Part shown: positions 8,945 to 16,801 of the stretch, piece after piece | How the letters are laid out: each line of letters opens with the position of its first letter | Position numbering within the stretch: the first letter of the stretch is position 1 | Assembly: GCF_001891085.1 (NCBI RefSeq) | Contig: NZ_JXUP01000001.1 | Span: forward strand, 186,001 to 250,000 | Reading direction: 5' to 3' | From: Campylobacter concisus | GTDB lineage: Bacteria; Campylobacterota; Campylobacteria; Campylobacterales; Campylobacteraceae | Length of the DNA: 64,000 nucleotides | The notes under the pieces: model-generated | Seen by the model: only the letters and a program-made list of their open reading frames with translations | Databases searched by the model: none | What the model was told of the DNA's origin: nothing | Program-made: the position numbers and the translations under genes

Positions 8945-8950
8945 ATTATA
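8945..8950 (-). promoter_or_regulatory. -10 box of rpmE promoter
   Basis: TATAAT on the minus strand in the 80-base gap between rsmE and rpmE, about 50 bases before the L31 start. T-rich sequence precedes it, as is typical for Campylobacter promoters. Confidence 0.6.
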
Positions 8951-8977
8951 TAAAAAGAAATCTAAAAATCAAATAAA

Positions 8978-9634
8978 TTAAGCCAGGAATTTTGCCGCTA
9001 CTGAGATAACCGCGGTCTGTGATCTTAAGATATTTTTTGTATTTAGGCCGTAGCTATTTTTAAATTTAGCCGTCTCATCCTCGCTAAATCCGCCCTCTGG
9101 ACCAATTATTAAAATTTCATCATCTCTTTTTTCATTTAAATTTTTACCGCCAAAATTTATAGCTGAGACATTTTTATAAACACTCATTAGCTCGTCTAAA
9201 TTTTTATAAATTTCAAACTCCATTAGTGAAGTTCGTCCGCACTGCTCGCAAGATAGAGCATTTATGTAGTTTAGCCTTTCAATATCTATCTTAAAATTTG
9301 CTTGAGAAAATTTAGTATAGACAAAAGCTATTTTACCAACGCCAAGTTCGTTTAAAAATGGCAATGTCTTTTCAATCGTCTTTGGATCGACGATAGCCCA
9401 AGCGATTGTAAAGTCGAATTTTTGCTCACCATTTAAGCTGGCAAAGACAAGACTTAAGCTCGCACTTCGCCTATCAATCTCATCAATTTCATAAATATAC
9501 TCTTTAAAGTCTCGTAAATTTCTAACACTTATTCGCTCACCAGCTTGCATTCTTCTAGCTTTTAGGTGTAAAAAAGCCTCATTTACTATCTTTAAGCTTT
9601 CATTACCTGCATTTTTATCATATAAAAATTTCAT
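8978..9634 (-). CDS. rsmE: 16S rRNA (uracil(1498)-N3)-methyltransferase
   Basis: 218-residue SPOUT methyltransferase that modifies U1498 of 16S rRNA. The cofactor loop IGPEGGFSEDE (about 173-183) and the C-terminal ILRSQTAVISVAAKFLA (the family's LRxETA motif with E changed to Q) are clear, with an N-terminal PUA-like RNA-binding part (RMQAGERISV). It starts directly after the stop of the preceding membrane-protein gene. The E-to-Q change in the last motif is seen in some Campylobacterota and need not affect function. Confidence 0.92.
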   Translation of the reverse strand: MKFLYDKNAGNESLKIVNEAFLHLKARRMQAGERISVRNLRDFKEYIYEIDEIDRRSASLSLVFASLNGEQKFDFTIAWAIVDPKTIEKTLPFLNELGVGKIAFVYTKFSQANFKIDIERLNYINALSCEQCGRTSLMEFEIYKNLDELMSVYKNVSAINFGGKNLNEKRDDEILIIGPEGGFSEDETAKFKNSYGLNTKNILRSQTAVISVAAKFLA

Positions 9635-10036
9635 CTAAATCCCTGCAACTATAACTAAAACAAGATCACAAAATCCCTTAATAAGGGCAAATTTTTTAAA
9701 TTTTTCTAAGTCGCCATTAGCTGCATAAATTTTTAGCCTTTTAAAACCTATGGCACTAAGTGCGATTAAAAGTATTAAGATAATTAACATTTTTATGGCA
9801 TTAAATTTAAACTCATATCCGTAATACGCCCATAAAATAAGTCCGGTTAGCACAATAAAACTAAGTAACATATGATAAATCGGTAAAAAATATCTTATAC
9901 GAAGCACATAGTTTTTACTATTGCTGCTAAACTGAGTAAGTATTAAATAAAGTATATTACAGGTAACTAGTGCATAAAAAAATGTCACATGAAAAGGCAA
10001 AGTGTATGCAAAAAGCGAGGAGAGATGTTCGTTCAT
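9635..10036 (-). CDS. Four-span integral membrane protein, unknown function
   Basis: 133 residues with four hydrophobic segments: about 15-34 (FHVTFFYALVTCNILYLILT), 48-72, 79-97 (MLIILILLIALSAIGF) and 113-132. The N-terminus EHLSSLFAYTLPFH and the spacing are shared with the C. jejuni protein in the same place. It overlaps the upstream lipoprotein stop by 4 bases (ATGA) and abuts rsmE with no gap, so it belongs to the moaA-queE-queD operon. No catalytic motif seen. Function unknown. Confidence 0.78.
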   Translation of the reverse strand: MNEHLSSLFAYTLPFHVTFFYALVTCNILYLILTQFSSNSKNYVLRIRYFLPIYHMLLSFIVLTGLILWAYYGYEFKFNAIKMLIILILLIALSAIGFKRLKIYAANGDLEKFKKFALIKGFCDLVLVIVAGI

Positions 10037-10236
10037 TTTTTATCTTTAGAAGGCTCGTTCTCTTCGACGACTGGCTCAGGCGGGAGTTGTTCATCGATTG
10101 TGACATTTGCGTCTGGTTGAGCTATGGTCACGTCACTCGGCACTGGCTCACTAATATCATTTTTAGCCTCATCTTTATCTCCACAACCCACAAATAGACC
10201 AGTCATAAATAAAAAAGAAGTTATAATTTTTTTCAT
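10033..10236 (-). CDS. Small lipoprotein
   Basis: 67 residues from the ATG at 10234-10236: MKKIITSFLFMTGLFVGCGDKDE, a lipoprotein signal peptide with the lipid-attachment Cys near residue 18. The rest is an acidic, Pro-rich tail (PSDVTIAQPDANVTIDEQLPPEPVVEENEP) with no fold. A TTG immediately before the ATG could also initiate, but TGATG coupling with queD favours the ATG. C. jejuni has a larger haem-binding lipoprotein in the same slot; no CXXCH is present here, so that function cannot be carried over. Confidence 0.72.
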   Translation of the reverse strand: MKKIITSFLFMTGLFVGCGDKDEAKNDISEPVPSDVTIAQPDANVTIDEQLPPEPVVEENEPSKDKK

Positions 10237-10817
10237 CAAACGTCCTTTGGAATTTCTATTTTTAACCTATTTTTCATTTTCTCGAATAAATTTTTATCTT
10301 CCCACTCTTCTATGATAGCATCTGAAAATTTGATCTCATCTAGCTTTATCTCGCCCATTTGCGCATTTATGGCGTCCTCTTTAAAGCACTGTGCATAGCC
10401 AGTATCAGTCTCATGCACGATAATGCTATGAAGCTTCACTTCACGCTCACCGTTGTTCATCACGCTAAGCTCAAGCAGTCGCTCTATCATAACAAAAAAT
10501 ATGCGGCAAAACTGCTCTGCACTTGGATTTAGCGGGATCTCGATCCATCTTGCCGAGTGCTTTTTTAGATCATTTTTATATTCATCATTATCGCCTGAAA
10601 ATATTGTTGTAGCGTGATCAAAACTATCAATGATCGTTTTTATGTTTTGCTTCATTAAGCCAAAATCATAGACCATGCCGGCATTATCAAGAAAATTTGA
10701 GCTAAGTAAAATTTCAGCCACATAGCTGTGTCCGTGGATACTAGTCCTACAACGCTTTGAGCTGCAAAATCTCACAATATGTGCATTTTCAAATCTAAAA
10801 AGCTTTCTAATAATCAT
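10236..10817 (-). CDS. queD: 6-carboxytetrahydropterin synthase
   Basis: Second step of queuosine/7-deazaguanine synthesis: converts dihydroneopterin triphosphate to 6-carboxytetrahydropterin. 193 residues from the ATG at 10815-10817. The zinc ligands are visible as FENAHIVRF (first His) and HGHSY (two His), and the Cys in CSSKRC precedes them. DHATT and HETDTGYA carry the catalytic His/Glu. It is longer than the roughly 120-residue E. coli QueD because of a C-terminal extension of about 50 residues, as is common in Campylobacterota. It is coupled by TGATG junctions to queE upstream and the lipoprotein downstream. Confidence 0.93.
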   Translation of the reverse strand: MIIRKLFRFENAHIVRFCSSKRCRTSIHGHSYVAEILLSSNFLDNAGMVYDFGLMKQNIKTIIDSFDHATTIFSGDNDEYKNDLKKHSARWIEIPLNPSAEQFCRIFFVMIERLLELSVMNNGEREVKLHSIIVHETDTGYAQCFKEDAINAQMGEIKLDEIKFSDAIIEEWEDKNLFEKMKNRLKIEIPKDV

Positions 10818-11572
10818 CAAACACCTTCTTTATCGCTCCAAAGCCTGATGTGGATACGCTCTGAGTAGTTAAATCCATACTTTATGGCAAATTCTGCCGC
10901 TTTTAAAGCATTTTCGTTAAGCTTGGCTTTATTTGCCCCTATTGCCATACACCAAACTGGCAAGTCCACTCTATTTTTTATATTTATAATTTCGTCTAAC
11001 TCGCTTTTGTCAAAGTGCGAGAGGACAAATTTTAAAAAGCTACTTCTTGCATTATTTTTAATAGCCAAAATAGCGTCTAAGTTTATGCGTTTTTGCTCGC
11101 TAACTCCGCTATTTACTAGCTTTACACCAAGTGCAAAATGGCATTTTTTATAAATTTCATATTTAGCAAAATCAATCAAGATGGTGCCATTCGTCTCAAA
11201 ATGAACCTCATAATTTATAAGCAAATTTCTTACCAAATTTATAAAATTTTCATTTTCATGCCAGATGAGCGGCTCGCCACCAGTCAAAACAATGATAGGT
11301 TTTTGCATTAAGCCTTTGCATAGGTTATCAACTATGCCTAAAATTTCATCTACACTGTAAATTTTATAATTAAAATGCCCTTTAAAAACAGCCCTTATGC
11401 TATCGCATCCTAGTAAGCTTTCACCGGTTTTTAAAGACTTTGTTTGCACACCAAAGCCGGAGCAGTTTAGGTTGCAACCTAAAAAGCGTAAAAATATAGC
11501 GAGTCTGCCTTGGTAAGCCCCCTCGCCTTGGATACTTAAAAACGCTTCAACTAGCTCTAGCTCTTTGCTCAT
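10817..11572 (-). CDS. queE: 7-carboxy-7-deazaguanine synthase, radical SAM
   Basis: Radical SAM enzyme that converts the QueD product to 7-carboxy-7-deazaguanine. 251 residues from the ATG at 11570-11572. SIQGEGAYQGRLAIFLRFLGCNLNC matches the QueE N-terminus, and VLTGGEPL is the SAM-binding GGE motif. The cluster motif is unusual: the usual CxxxCxxC is stretched to CNLNC, an 18-residue insertion and then GCD. It lies between moaA and queD with overlapping TGATG junctions on both sides. The pairing with queD makes the assignment firm despite the altered motif. Confidence 0.93.
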   Translation of the reverse strand: MSKELELVEAFLSIQGEGAYQGRLAIFLRFLGCNLNCSGFGVQTKSLKTGESLLGCDSIRAVFKGHFNYKIYSVDEILGIVDNLCKGLMQKPIIVLTGGEPLIWHENENFINLVRNLLINYEVHFETNGTILIDFAKYEIYKKCHFALGVKLVNSGVSEQKRINLDAILAIKNNARSSFLKFVLSHFDKSELDEIINIKNRVDLPVWCMAIGANKAKLNENALKAAEFAIKYGFNYSERIHIRLWSDKEGV

Positions 11573-12540
11573 CAACCACCAGTTTGATAAAAGGCACGCG
11601 AAGAGGTTTCATTGCTAGCGCCTATCGCCCATTTGTTCTCTTTTGGTTTGTTTGCTAGCACTTGTCTTAAAATTTCACTTGCAGCTACGATATCACCTTT
11701 TTCAACCGCTTTTTTGATGCTAAGAGCCTCTTCAAAGTAAAGGCAAGGTATCAAAAGTCCCTCGGCACTTAGCCTGATGCGGTTGCAACTCTCGCAAAAG
11801 TCGTGCTTATGCGGATCAATAATACCAAATTTATAACCATCATCGAGTCTATAAATAGACGCAGGCGCATTTGGTAGTTTTCCATCTTTTGTAACATTAT
11901 ATTTTTGTGAGATGATTTTTAAAATTTCATCGCTACTTAGCCCCTTTAGATCATCTTTAGCGTGTGAGTTTTCCATATACTCAATAAATCTGATCTGAGA
12001 ATCTCTAAATTTAGCAAACTCGAGCAAATTTATAAGCTCATCATCATTTACACCTTTTAGTGCAACAGTGTTAATTTTTACCTTTAATCCAGCATCATGA
12101 GCCGCTTCAAAGCCAGCTAAAACTTCGTGCAAGACGCTTTTTTGTGCGATAAATTTAGCCTTTTGCTCATTTAATGTATCAAGCGACATATTTATGCGCT
12201 TTAGTCCAGCGTCTTTTAGCCTTTTGGCAAAGTGTGAAAGCATATAGCCATTTGTAGTAAGTGCTAGATCGATGTCTGGATTATAATCACTTATCATCTT
12301 TATAAAAACATCCAAATCCTTACGCACAAGCGGTTCGCCACCAGTGATTCTTATCTTTTTTATACCTTCGTCGATAGCCACTTTTACAAATAAAAATAGC
12401 TCCTCAAAGGTTAATAAATTCTCTCTTGGCGTCCAGCTAAATGGCGTTGTAGGCATACAATACCTACACCTAAAGTTGCAACGCTGAGTTACAGAAATCC
12501 TTAAATAATCAACAACCCGACCATATTTATCGATTAGCAT
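11572..12540 (-). CDS. moaA: GTP 3',8-cyclase (molybdenum cofactor synthesis)
   Basis: Radical SAM enzyme that starts molybdopterin synthesis from GTP. 322 residues with the N-terminal cluster motif CNFRCRYC (C21, C25, C28), the GGEP SAM motif ([10 protein letters not shown]), the second C-terminal 4Fe-4S site ([13 protein letters not shown] followed by LIPC), and the terminal Gly-Gly (YQTGG) needed for activity. It heads the moaA-queE-queD-lipoprotein-membrane protein-rsmE run, with TATAAT at 12586-12591 and a GAAGG ribosome site. Its stop overlaps the queE start. Confidence 0.97.
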   Translation of the reverse strand: MLIDKYGRVVDYLRISVTQRCNFRCRYCMPTTPFSWTPRENLLTFEELFLFVKVAIDEGIKKIRITGGEPLVRKDLDVFIKMISDYNPDIDLALTTNGYMLSHFAKRLKDAGLKRINMSLDTLNEQKAKFIAQKSVLHEVLAGFEAAHDAGLKVKINTVALKGVNDDELINLLEFAKFRDSQIRFIEYMENSHAKDDLKGLSSDEILKIISQKYNVTKDGKLPNAPASIYRLDDGYKFGIIDPHKHDFCESCNRIRLSAEGLLIPCLYFEEALSIKKAVEKGDIVAASEILRQVLANKPKENKWAIGASNETSSRAFYQTGG

Positions 12541-12585
12541 AAAGCACCTTCTTAAGCTTGGTTAGAGCTTTTTATAATTTTTTCA

Positions 12586-12591
12586 ATTATA
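12586..12591 (-). promoter_or_regulatory. -10 box of moaA promoter
   Basis: TATAAT on the minus strand about 46 bases before the moaA ATG, downstream of the terminator of the preceding gene. It probably drives the whole moaA-queE-queD operon. Confidence 0.6.
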
Positions 12592-12662
12592 TGTTAAAAG
12601 ATTTAAATCAAAATAAAAATTTAAGCCAATTCTTGTAGTTTAAGAGTAGATTAGTCTTTTTA

Positions 12663-12690
12663 AAATTAGCCTGTAAATTTAGGCTAATTT
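12663..12690 (-). terminator. Hairpin terminator overlapping the end of the upstream coding region
   Basis: AAATTAGCCT, an 8-base loop, then AGGCTAATTT: a perfect 10-bp stem. The upstream arm on the minus strand is formed by the last three codons (Lys-Leu-Ala) and the first base of the stop of the 12679-13185 gene. It separates that gene's transcript from the moaA promoter. Confidence 0.7.
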
Positions 12691-13185
12691 ATGAAATTTA
12701 AGCACAAACTCGACTCGCCCCATTCCAACATGAAGGTCCTTTGCGATCATCGCTGCACTTTTTCCGTCTTTAAACATTTTTAAAATTTGCTCTTCTTCAT
12801 TGATGACGCTTGGGGCGATTTTATTAATATCTCTTGTTCGCTCTTCAAGACTAACTATCCTATCTTTTTGCTCTGTTGCAAAATCATCAATTACTCGCTC
12901 GATGCTCTTAATCGCACGAATTATTGGCACAATTTTCTCATTTATTTGCAAATCAATATTTTCTTTTATCTGTTTTTTAAGTGGCTCATATTGTTCACTA
13001 TTTTTAAATGCCTCACCCTCAAGCATTGAAATTTGCTTTTTTAGATTGAAATTTTCTTGCATAACGCTTTCTATCGCTCGCTCAAATCTCGCAAATTTTT
13101 TATTTGTCTCACTATCTTTTATTAACATCAAGGCTACTATTATCGCCAAAACGATACCAAAGCCTAAAAAAATATAAATTTCCAT
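12679..13185 (-). CDS. Membrane-anchored coiled-coil protein with C-terminal HTH-like segment
   Basis: 168 residues: one N-terminal span (about 2-21, YIFLGFGIVLAIIVALMLI), then a long charged helical stretch (about 25-125) with heptad-like spacing, and a C-terminal segment ILKMFKDGKSAAMIAKDLHVGMGRVEFVLKFHKLA (about 134-168) that reads as a helix-turn-helix. The same arrangement occurs in orthologues across Campylobacterota next to the ubiA region. It sits 9 bases after the upstream gene, and its own stop lies inside a terminator hairpin. Function unknown; the HTH call rests on appearance only. Confidence 0.75.
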   Translation of the reverse strand: MEIYIFLGFGIVLAIIVALMLIKDSETNKKFARFERAIESVMQENFNLKKQISMLEGEAFKNSEQYEPLKKQIKENIDLQINEKIVPIIRAIKSIERVIDDFATEQKDRIVSLEERTRDINKIAPSVINEEEQILKMFKDGKSAAMIAKDLHVGMGRVEFVLKFHKLA

Positions 13186-13194
13186 ATTTTTCCT

Positions 13195-13716
13195 TTATGA
13201 ATTCGCTCTCATTTCTCTTATCATTACACGCTCTCTAGCTGTTACGTAAGCGTTCCAGTCGGCTTCATCCTCTTCGTGCATATTTTCTATCTTTGCTAAA
13301 TTTTCACTAACAGCCCTTAAATAAAGACTCAAATTTCTCTTTGGAAAGATAGGCATAGCAATCCTTGCGTAGTAAATTTCATCTTTTTGAAATTTTTCTT
13401 CGCTTATTTTGATGTGTGAAAAGCCTATTTCTTCGATACTCGCTCTCTCTTTTAGTGGCAAATATTGCTTATGCTCATTTTTAATGTAATCACTCAGCGC
13501 ATCAACTTTTCTGTGAAGCTCGATTAGTAAAGTTAGTAAAACTTGGTCACTCTCTTTGGTTTCGCCACGTGATTTAGCTCGTTTTAGCCAAGCGCCAAGC
13601 GCATCCTCTTCGCCCGGCAAGATAGAGTCAAACTCTCTTTTAAATTTCTCGCTCCCATCTTTATCGGACTCAAATTCCATATCAAGAGGTGCTTTAAACA
13701 GCTTAATCTCGCTCAT
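13195..13716 (-). CDS. Conserved hypothetical cytoplasmic protein
   Basis: 173 residues, no signal peptide or membrane span, Glu/Lys-rich. The central region (RKVDALSDYIKNEHKQYLPLKERASIEEIGFSHIKI...YYARIAMP) is mixed alpha/beta, and the C-terminal part (about 130-173) is helical. It resembles a short PilZ-like or regulatory protein in outline, but I cannot confirm any family. It overlaps the prenyltransferase gene by 4 bases, and C. jejuni has an unnamed gene in the same position. Function unknown. Confidence 0.75.
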   Translation of the reverse strand: MSEIKLFKAPLDMEFESDKDGSEKFKREFDSILPGEEDALGAWLKRAKSRGETKESDQVLLTLLIELHRKVDALSDYIKNEHKQYLPLKERASIEEIGFSHIKISEEKFQKDEIYYARIAMPIFPKRNLSLYLRAVSENLAKIENMHEEDEADWNAYVTARERVMIREMRANS

Positions 13717-14588
13717 AATACGCTAATCCAAACAAAGATAAAAAATAAAATTCCCAGATAGCCATTTAACGTAAAAAATGCTCTATCTATCTTGCTAAAA
13801 TCGCGTCTTACGATCCTATGCTCAAAAAATAAAATAACGCCACTTACTAAAATTCCAAAAAATGCCATCGCTCCAAGTCCAGCTGCCCAAGCAAAAAGTA
13901 GCCAAAATATAAAAGCTAAAGCGTGAAAAATGGCCGATAAAAAAAGCGTAGCCTTGTCGCCGTAAATAGCTGGTATGCTAAAGAGCTTATTTTCTTTATC
14001 AAATTTCATATCTTGAAGCGAGTAAAGCAAGTCAAATCCAGCTACCCAAAATGTCACACCAAGGCAAAGTAACACGCTCCAAAGCGGTATAGCAGCGCTC
14101 ACTGCGACCACACCAGCGATAGGAGCAAGACCTAGGCTAAGACCAAGCACCAGGTGTGCTAGCTCGCTAAAGCGTTTAAATAGCGAATATCCGCCAAGTA
14201 CGGCAAGGATAGGAAAACTTAGCCAAAATGCGAGCGAATTTATAAAATAAGCGCATACAATAAAAATAAACGCATTTGCCACGATGAAAAGCTGCATATT
14301 GCTCCTACCGATACGACCATCAACGCTTGGACGGCTCGCAGTTCGCGGATTTAGCTTATCGATATCTTCGTCTTTGTATCTATTAAAAGCCATAGCAAAA
14401 TTTCTAGCACTAACAGCGCAAAAAATACCTAAAATAAGCAGTTTAAAGCCAAACCAAGCCGAGCCACTTTCTATCTTACTAGCAACTATCATCGCAACAA
14501 AAATAAAAGGCAAAGCAAAAACAGAATGCTTAAAAACGATAAGTTCAGCAATAATTTTTAATTTTTCTATCATTTGATAAATTTCCAT
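13713..14588 (-). CDS. UbiA-family prenyltransferase (probably MqnP, menaquinone synthesis)
   Basis: 291-residue integral membrane protein with about eight hydrophobic segments. Both Asp-rich prenyl-diphosphate/Mg motifs are present: NRYKDEDIDKLNPRT (about 69-83) and DLLYSLQDMKFD (about 184-195). The family transfers a polyprenyl chain to an aromatic acceptor. Campylobacter makes menaquinone by the futalosine route, so the MqnP role is more likely than 4-hydroxybenzoate prenylation (inference). A second ATG at 14573 is an alternative start. It heads a three-gene minus-strand run and diverges from the oxidoreductase gene at 14679. Confidence 0.88.
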   Translation of the reverse strand: MEIYQMIEKLKIIAELIVFKHSVFALPFIFVAMIVASKIESGSAWFGFKLLILGIFCAVSARNFAMAFNRYKDEDIDKLNPRTASRPSVDGRIGRSNMQLFIVANAFIFIVCAYFINSLAFWLSFPILAVLGGYSLFKRFSELAHLVLGLSLGLAPIAGVVAVSAAIPLWSVLLCLGVTFWVAGFDLLYSLQDMKFDKENKLFSIPAIYGDKATLFLSAIFHALAFIFWLLFAWAAGLGAMAFFGILVSGVILFFEHRIVRRDFSKIDRAFFTLNGYLGILFFIFVWISVL

Positions 14589-14678
14589 TTTCTTTAAAAA
14601 TGGTTGATTTTACACCATTTTGCTTTAAATTTGAATTTATATTATCATTACAAGATTAATTTAAAACAAAGGGTTATT

Positions 14679-15893
14679 ATGGGCAAAATAGCGATTATTG
14701 GAGATAGTTTTAGTGCGTTATTTACGGCTTACGAATTAGCTAAAAAAGGTGAAGAAATTTTAATTATTAGCAGTCAAAAAGATGATTTTACAAATGGAAT
14801 TTTAACACCTTTTGGCACACACTCTTTTGCAAAAGATGGAGCAATATCTAGCTCGTTTATGGGGTTAGTTAGCAAAAAAAGCGAGCTTGATATAAGTATT
14901 TGCTTAAATGAAAATTTTAGAGCTTGGATGACAAATTTTACACTTAAATCAACCAAAGCTCACAACAAAAAGATGCAAATTTTGTTTTCAAAATTTGGTA
15001 AGAAAAGCTTTGAAATTTTAAGAGATTTAAACAACAAATATCCGCAGATAAATTTCGATGAGAGCGGCGTTTATCTACTTTTTAGCAATGACGAAAACTT
15101 TAAAAAAAGGCTTGATGAGATAAAAGTTGCCCATAGCGAGCAAGAAATTTTAAGCGTAGATAAAGAGCTTGCAAATTTTGGGCTAATAAATAAAAACATA
15201 AAAGGCGCTATAAATTTAGCTAAAAACGCAAGTATTGACACAAATGAGCTAAAAAAAGCTTTGATAAATGAGCTAAATTCTCTCGGGGCAAAATTTATAA
15301 ATGATGAAATTTATGAGCTAAAAACGCAAGGGCAAATAGTGCAAAAAGCTACCGGCAATAACGGCGAATATGAGGCCGATAACTTTGTGATCGCTTCAAA
15401 AAATTTAGAGCTTTCAAATAAACTAGGCACGAGTATAAATGCGATTTTGGCTAAATTTTATACTATTGATCTTAGCCTAAATGAAGGGCAAATCCCTAAA
15501 AAACCAATCATTTTAAATGATTTATTTGCCAAAATTTATCCAACTAAAAATGGCGTTACGATTATTACAAATTTACAAGTCGGCGCTATCGATACGCTTG
15601 TTAAAACTGAAAAGATTAATGCATTTTTAAATGAGCTAAAGATACATCTTGGCATAAGCGAGCTAAAAGAGCCTAGCTTTAGAGCAAACTACGTGCTTCT
15701 TAGCTCAAACGATAAGCCAGCTCTTGGACGCGATAACATATATAGTAACTTGATCTATAACCAAGCTTATGGACTAAATGAGCTTAGCTTTGCTCCGTAT
15801 TTTGCCGGTGTTTTGGCTGGTCTTATAAAAGATGGCAAAAATAACGAGGAAAATGATGAAATTTTACTCTTTAGCTCGTTTTACGAGGGCTAG
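14679..15893 (+). CDS. FAD-dependent oxidoreductase (DAO-like)
   Basis: 404 residues from the ATG at 14679, chosen over an upstream ATG at 14604 because the Rossmann strand begins at once (MGKIAIIGDSFSALFTAYELA) and the extra 25 residues look non-native. The dinucleotide loop is GDSFSA rather than the canonical GxGxxG. The C-terminal part ALGRDNIYSNLIYNQAYGLNELSFAPYFAGVLAGLI matches the FAD-binding end of the D-amino-acid oxidase/dehydrogenase superfamily. Substrate unknown. It precedes miaA by 2 bases and is presumably co-transcribed with it; C. jejuni miaA does not have this gene in front as far as I recall. Confidence 0.75.
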   Translation: MGKIAIIGDSFSALFTAYELAKKGEEILIISSQKDDFTNGILTPFGTHSFAKDGAISSSFMGLVSKKSELDISICLNENFRAWMTNFTLKSTKAHNKKMQILFSKFGKKSFEILRDLNNKYPQINFDESGVYLLFSNDENFKKRLDEIKVAHSEQEILSVDKELANFGLINKNIKGAINLAKNASIDTNELKKALINELNSLGAKFINDEIYELKTQGQIVQKATGNNGEYEADNFVIASKNLELSNKLGTSINAILAKFYTIDLSLNEGQIPKKPIILNDLFAKIYPTKNGVTIITNLQVGAIDTLVKTEKINAFLNELKIHLGISELKEPSFRANYVLLSSNDKPALGRDNIYSNLIYNQAYGLNELSFAPYFAGVLAGLIKDGKNNEENDEILLFSSFYEG

Positions 15894-15895
15894 AT

Positions 15896-16771
15896 TTGTT
15901 TAAAGAATTTGCAATAATTGGCACCACGGCAAGTGGCAAAAGCGATCTTGCATTTGAGCTTGCAAAGGAGCTTAATGGCGTCATCTTAAGCCTTGATTCG
16001 CTTGCACTTTATAAAGAGATAGATATCGCCAGCGCAAAGCCAAATAAAGAACAGCTTGAAACCATAAAGCACTTTGGTGTAGATGAAATTTATCCTGATG
16101 AAGAATTTAGCGTTGGGGCATTTTTTGAAATTTATAAAAATGCAAAGAATTTTGCGCGCTCACAAGACTGCCCGCTCATCATCACAGGAGGCAGCGGCTT
16201 TTATCTAAAATCAATGCTTAGCGGACTTGCACCGGATGTGCCAAAATGTGAGCCAAATTTAAGCAATGAAGAAATTTACGAGCTAGCTGTAAAAATCGAT
16301 CCTGAGTTTGCAAGCAAATTTAGCCAAAACGACTCTTATCGCCTCGAAAAATGGTATCAAATTTATAAATTTAGTAGCCAAATTCCAAGCATTTGGCTAA
16401 GAGAAAATACTAAAGAGAGCATCATAAAAGAGCTGGCGATATTTGAAATTTTATGGGATAAAGATGAGCTTAGGAAACGTATCAAAAAGAGAACAAAAGA
16501 CATGCTTGAAGCTGGGCTCATAGATGAGGCGAAATTTTTGTTTAATAAATACAAAAGTGAGCCAAAACCCCTAAAATCAATAGGTTTAAAAGAGTGCAAG
16601 CAATTTTTAGATAAAGAAATTTCTCAAAACGAGCTTGAAGAGCTCATAGCTACGCACACGGCTCAGTTAGCAAAACGCCAGCGAACCTTTAATCGCTCGC
16701 AGTTTGAAAAAAAATTCGTGGGTGATTTGAATCAAATTAGAAGTGAAATTTTAAAATTTTTAAGAGAATAA
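15896..16771 (+). CDS. miaA: tRNA dimethylallyltransferase
   Basis: Adds a dimethylallyl group to A37 of tRNAs that read UNN codons. 291 residues from a TTG start; the P-loop GTTASGKS (about 8-15), the SLDSLALYKEIDIASAKP catalytic region and GGSGFYLKSML are all diagnostic, and length is normal. The TTG is preceded by GAGGGC at good spacing, directly after the oxidoreductase stop. It ends at a hairpin shared with nifU, which converges from the other strand. Confidence 0.96.
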   Translation: MFKEFAIIGTTASGKSDLAFELAKELNGVILSLDSLALYKEIDIASAKPNKEQLETIKHFGVDEIYPDEEFSVGAFFEIYKNAKNFARSQDCPLIITGGSGFYLKSMLSGLAPDVPKCEPNLSNEEIYELAVKIDPEFASKFSQNDSYRLEKWYQIYKFSSQIPSIWLRENTKESIIKELAIFEILWDKDELRKRIKKRTKDMLEAGLIDEAKFLFNKYKSEPKPLKSIGLKECKQFLDKEISQNELEELIATHTAQLAKRQRTFNRSQFEKKFVGDLNQIRSEILKFLRE

Positions 16772-16772
16772 A

Positions 16773-16794
16773 AACTAGCCCACAAGGGCTAGTT
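16773..16794. terminator. Bidirectional terminator between miaA and nifU
   Basis: AACTAGCCC, loop ACAA, then GGGCTAGTT: a perfect 9-bp stem between two convergent genes. On the minus strand it continues TTTTTATT, a good T-run for the nifS-nifU transcript. On the plus strand the tail is weaker (AATAAAAT). Confidence 0.8.
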
Positions 16795-16801
16795 AATAAA
16801 A

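Noticed and set aside
10033..10236. Haem-binding lipoprotein by position
   Set aside because: The C. jejuni gene in this slot is larger; the 67-residue protein here has no CXXCH.
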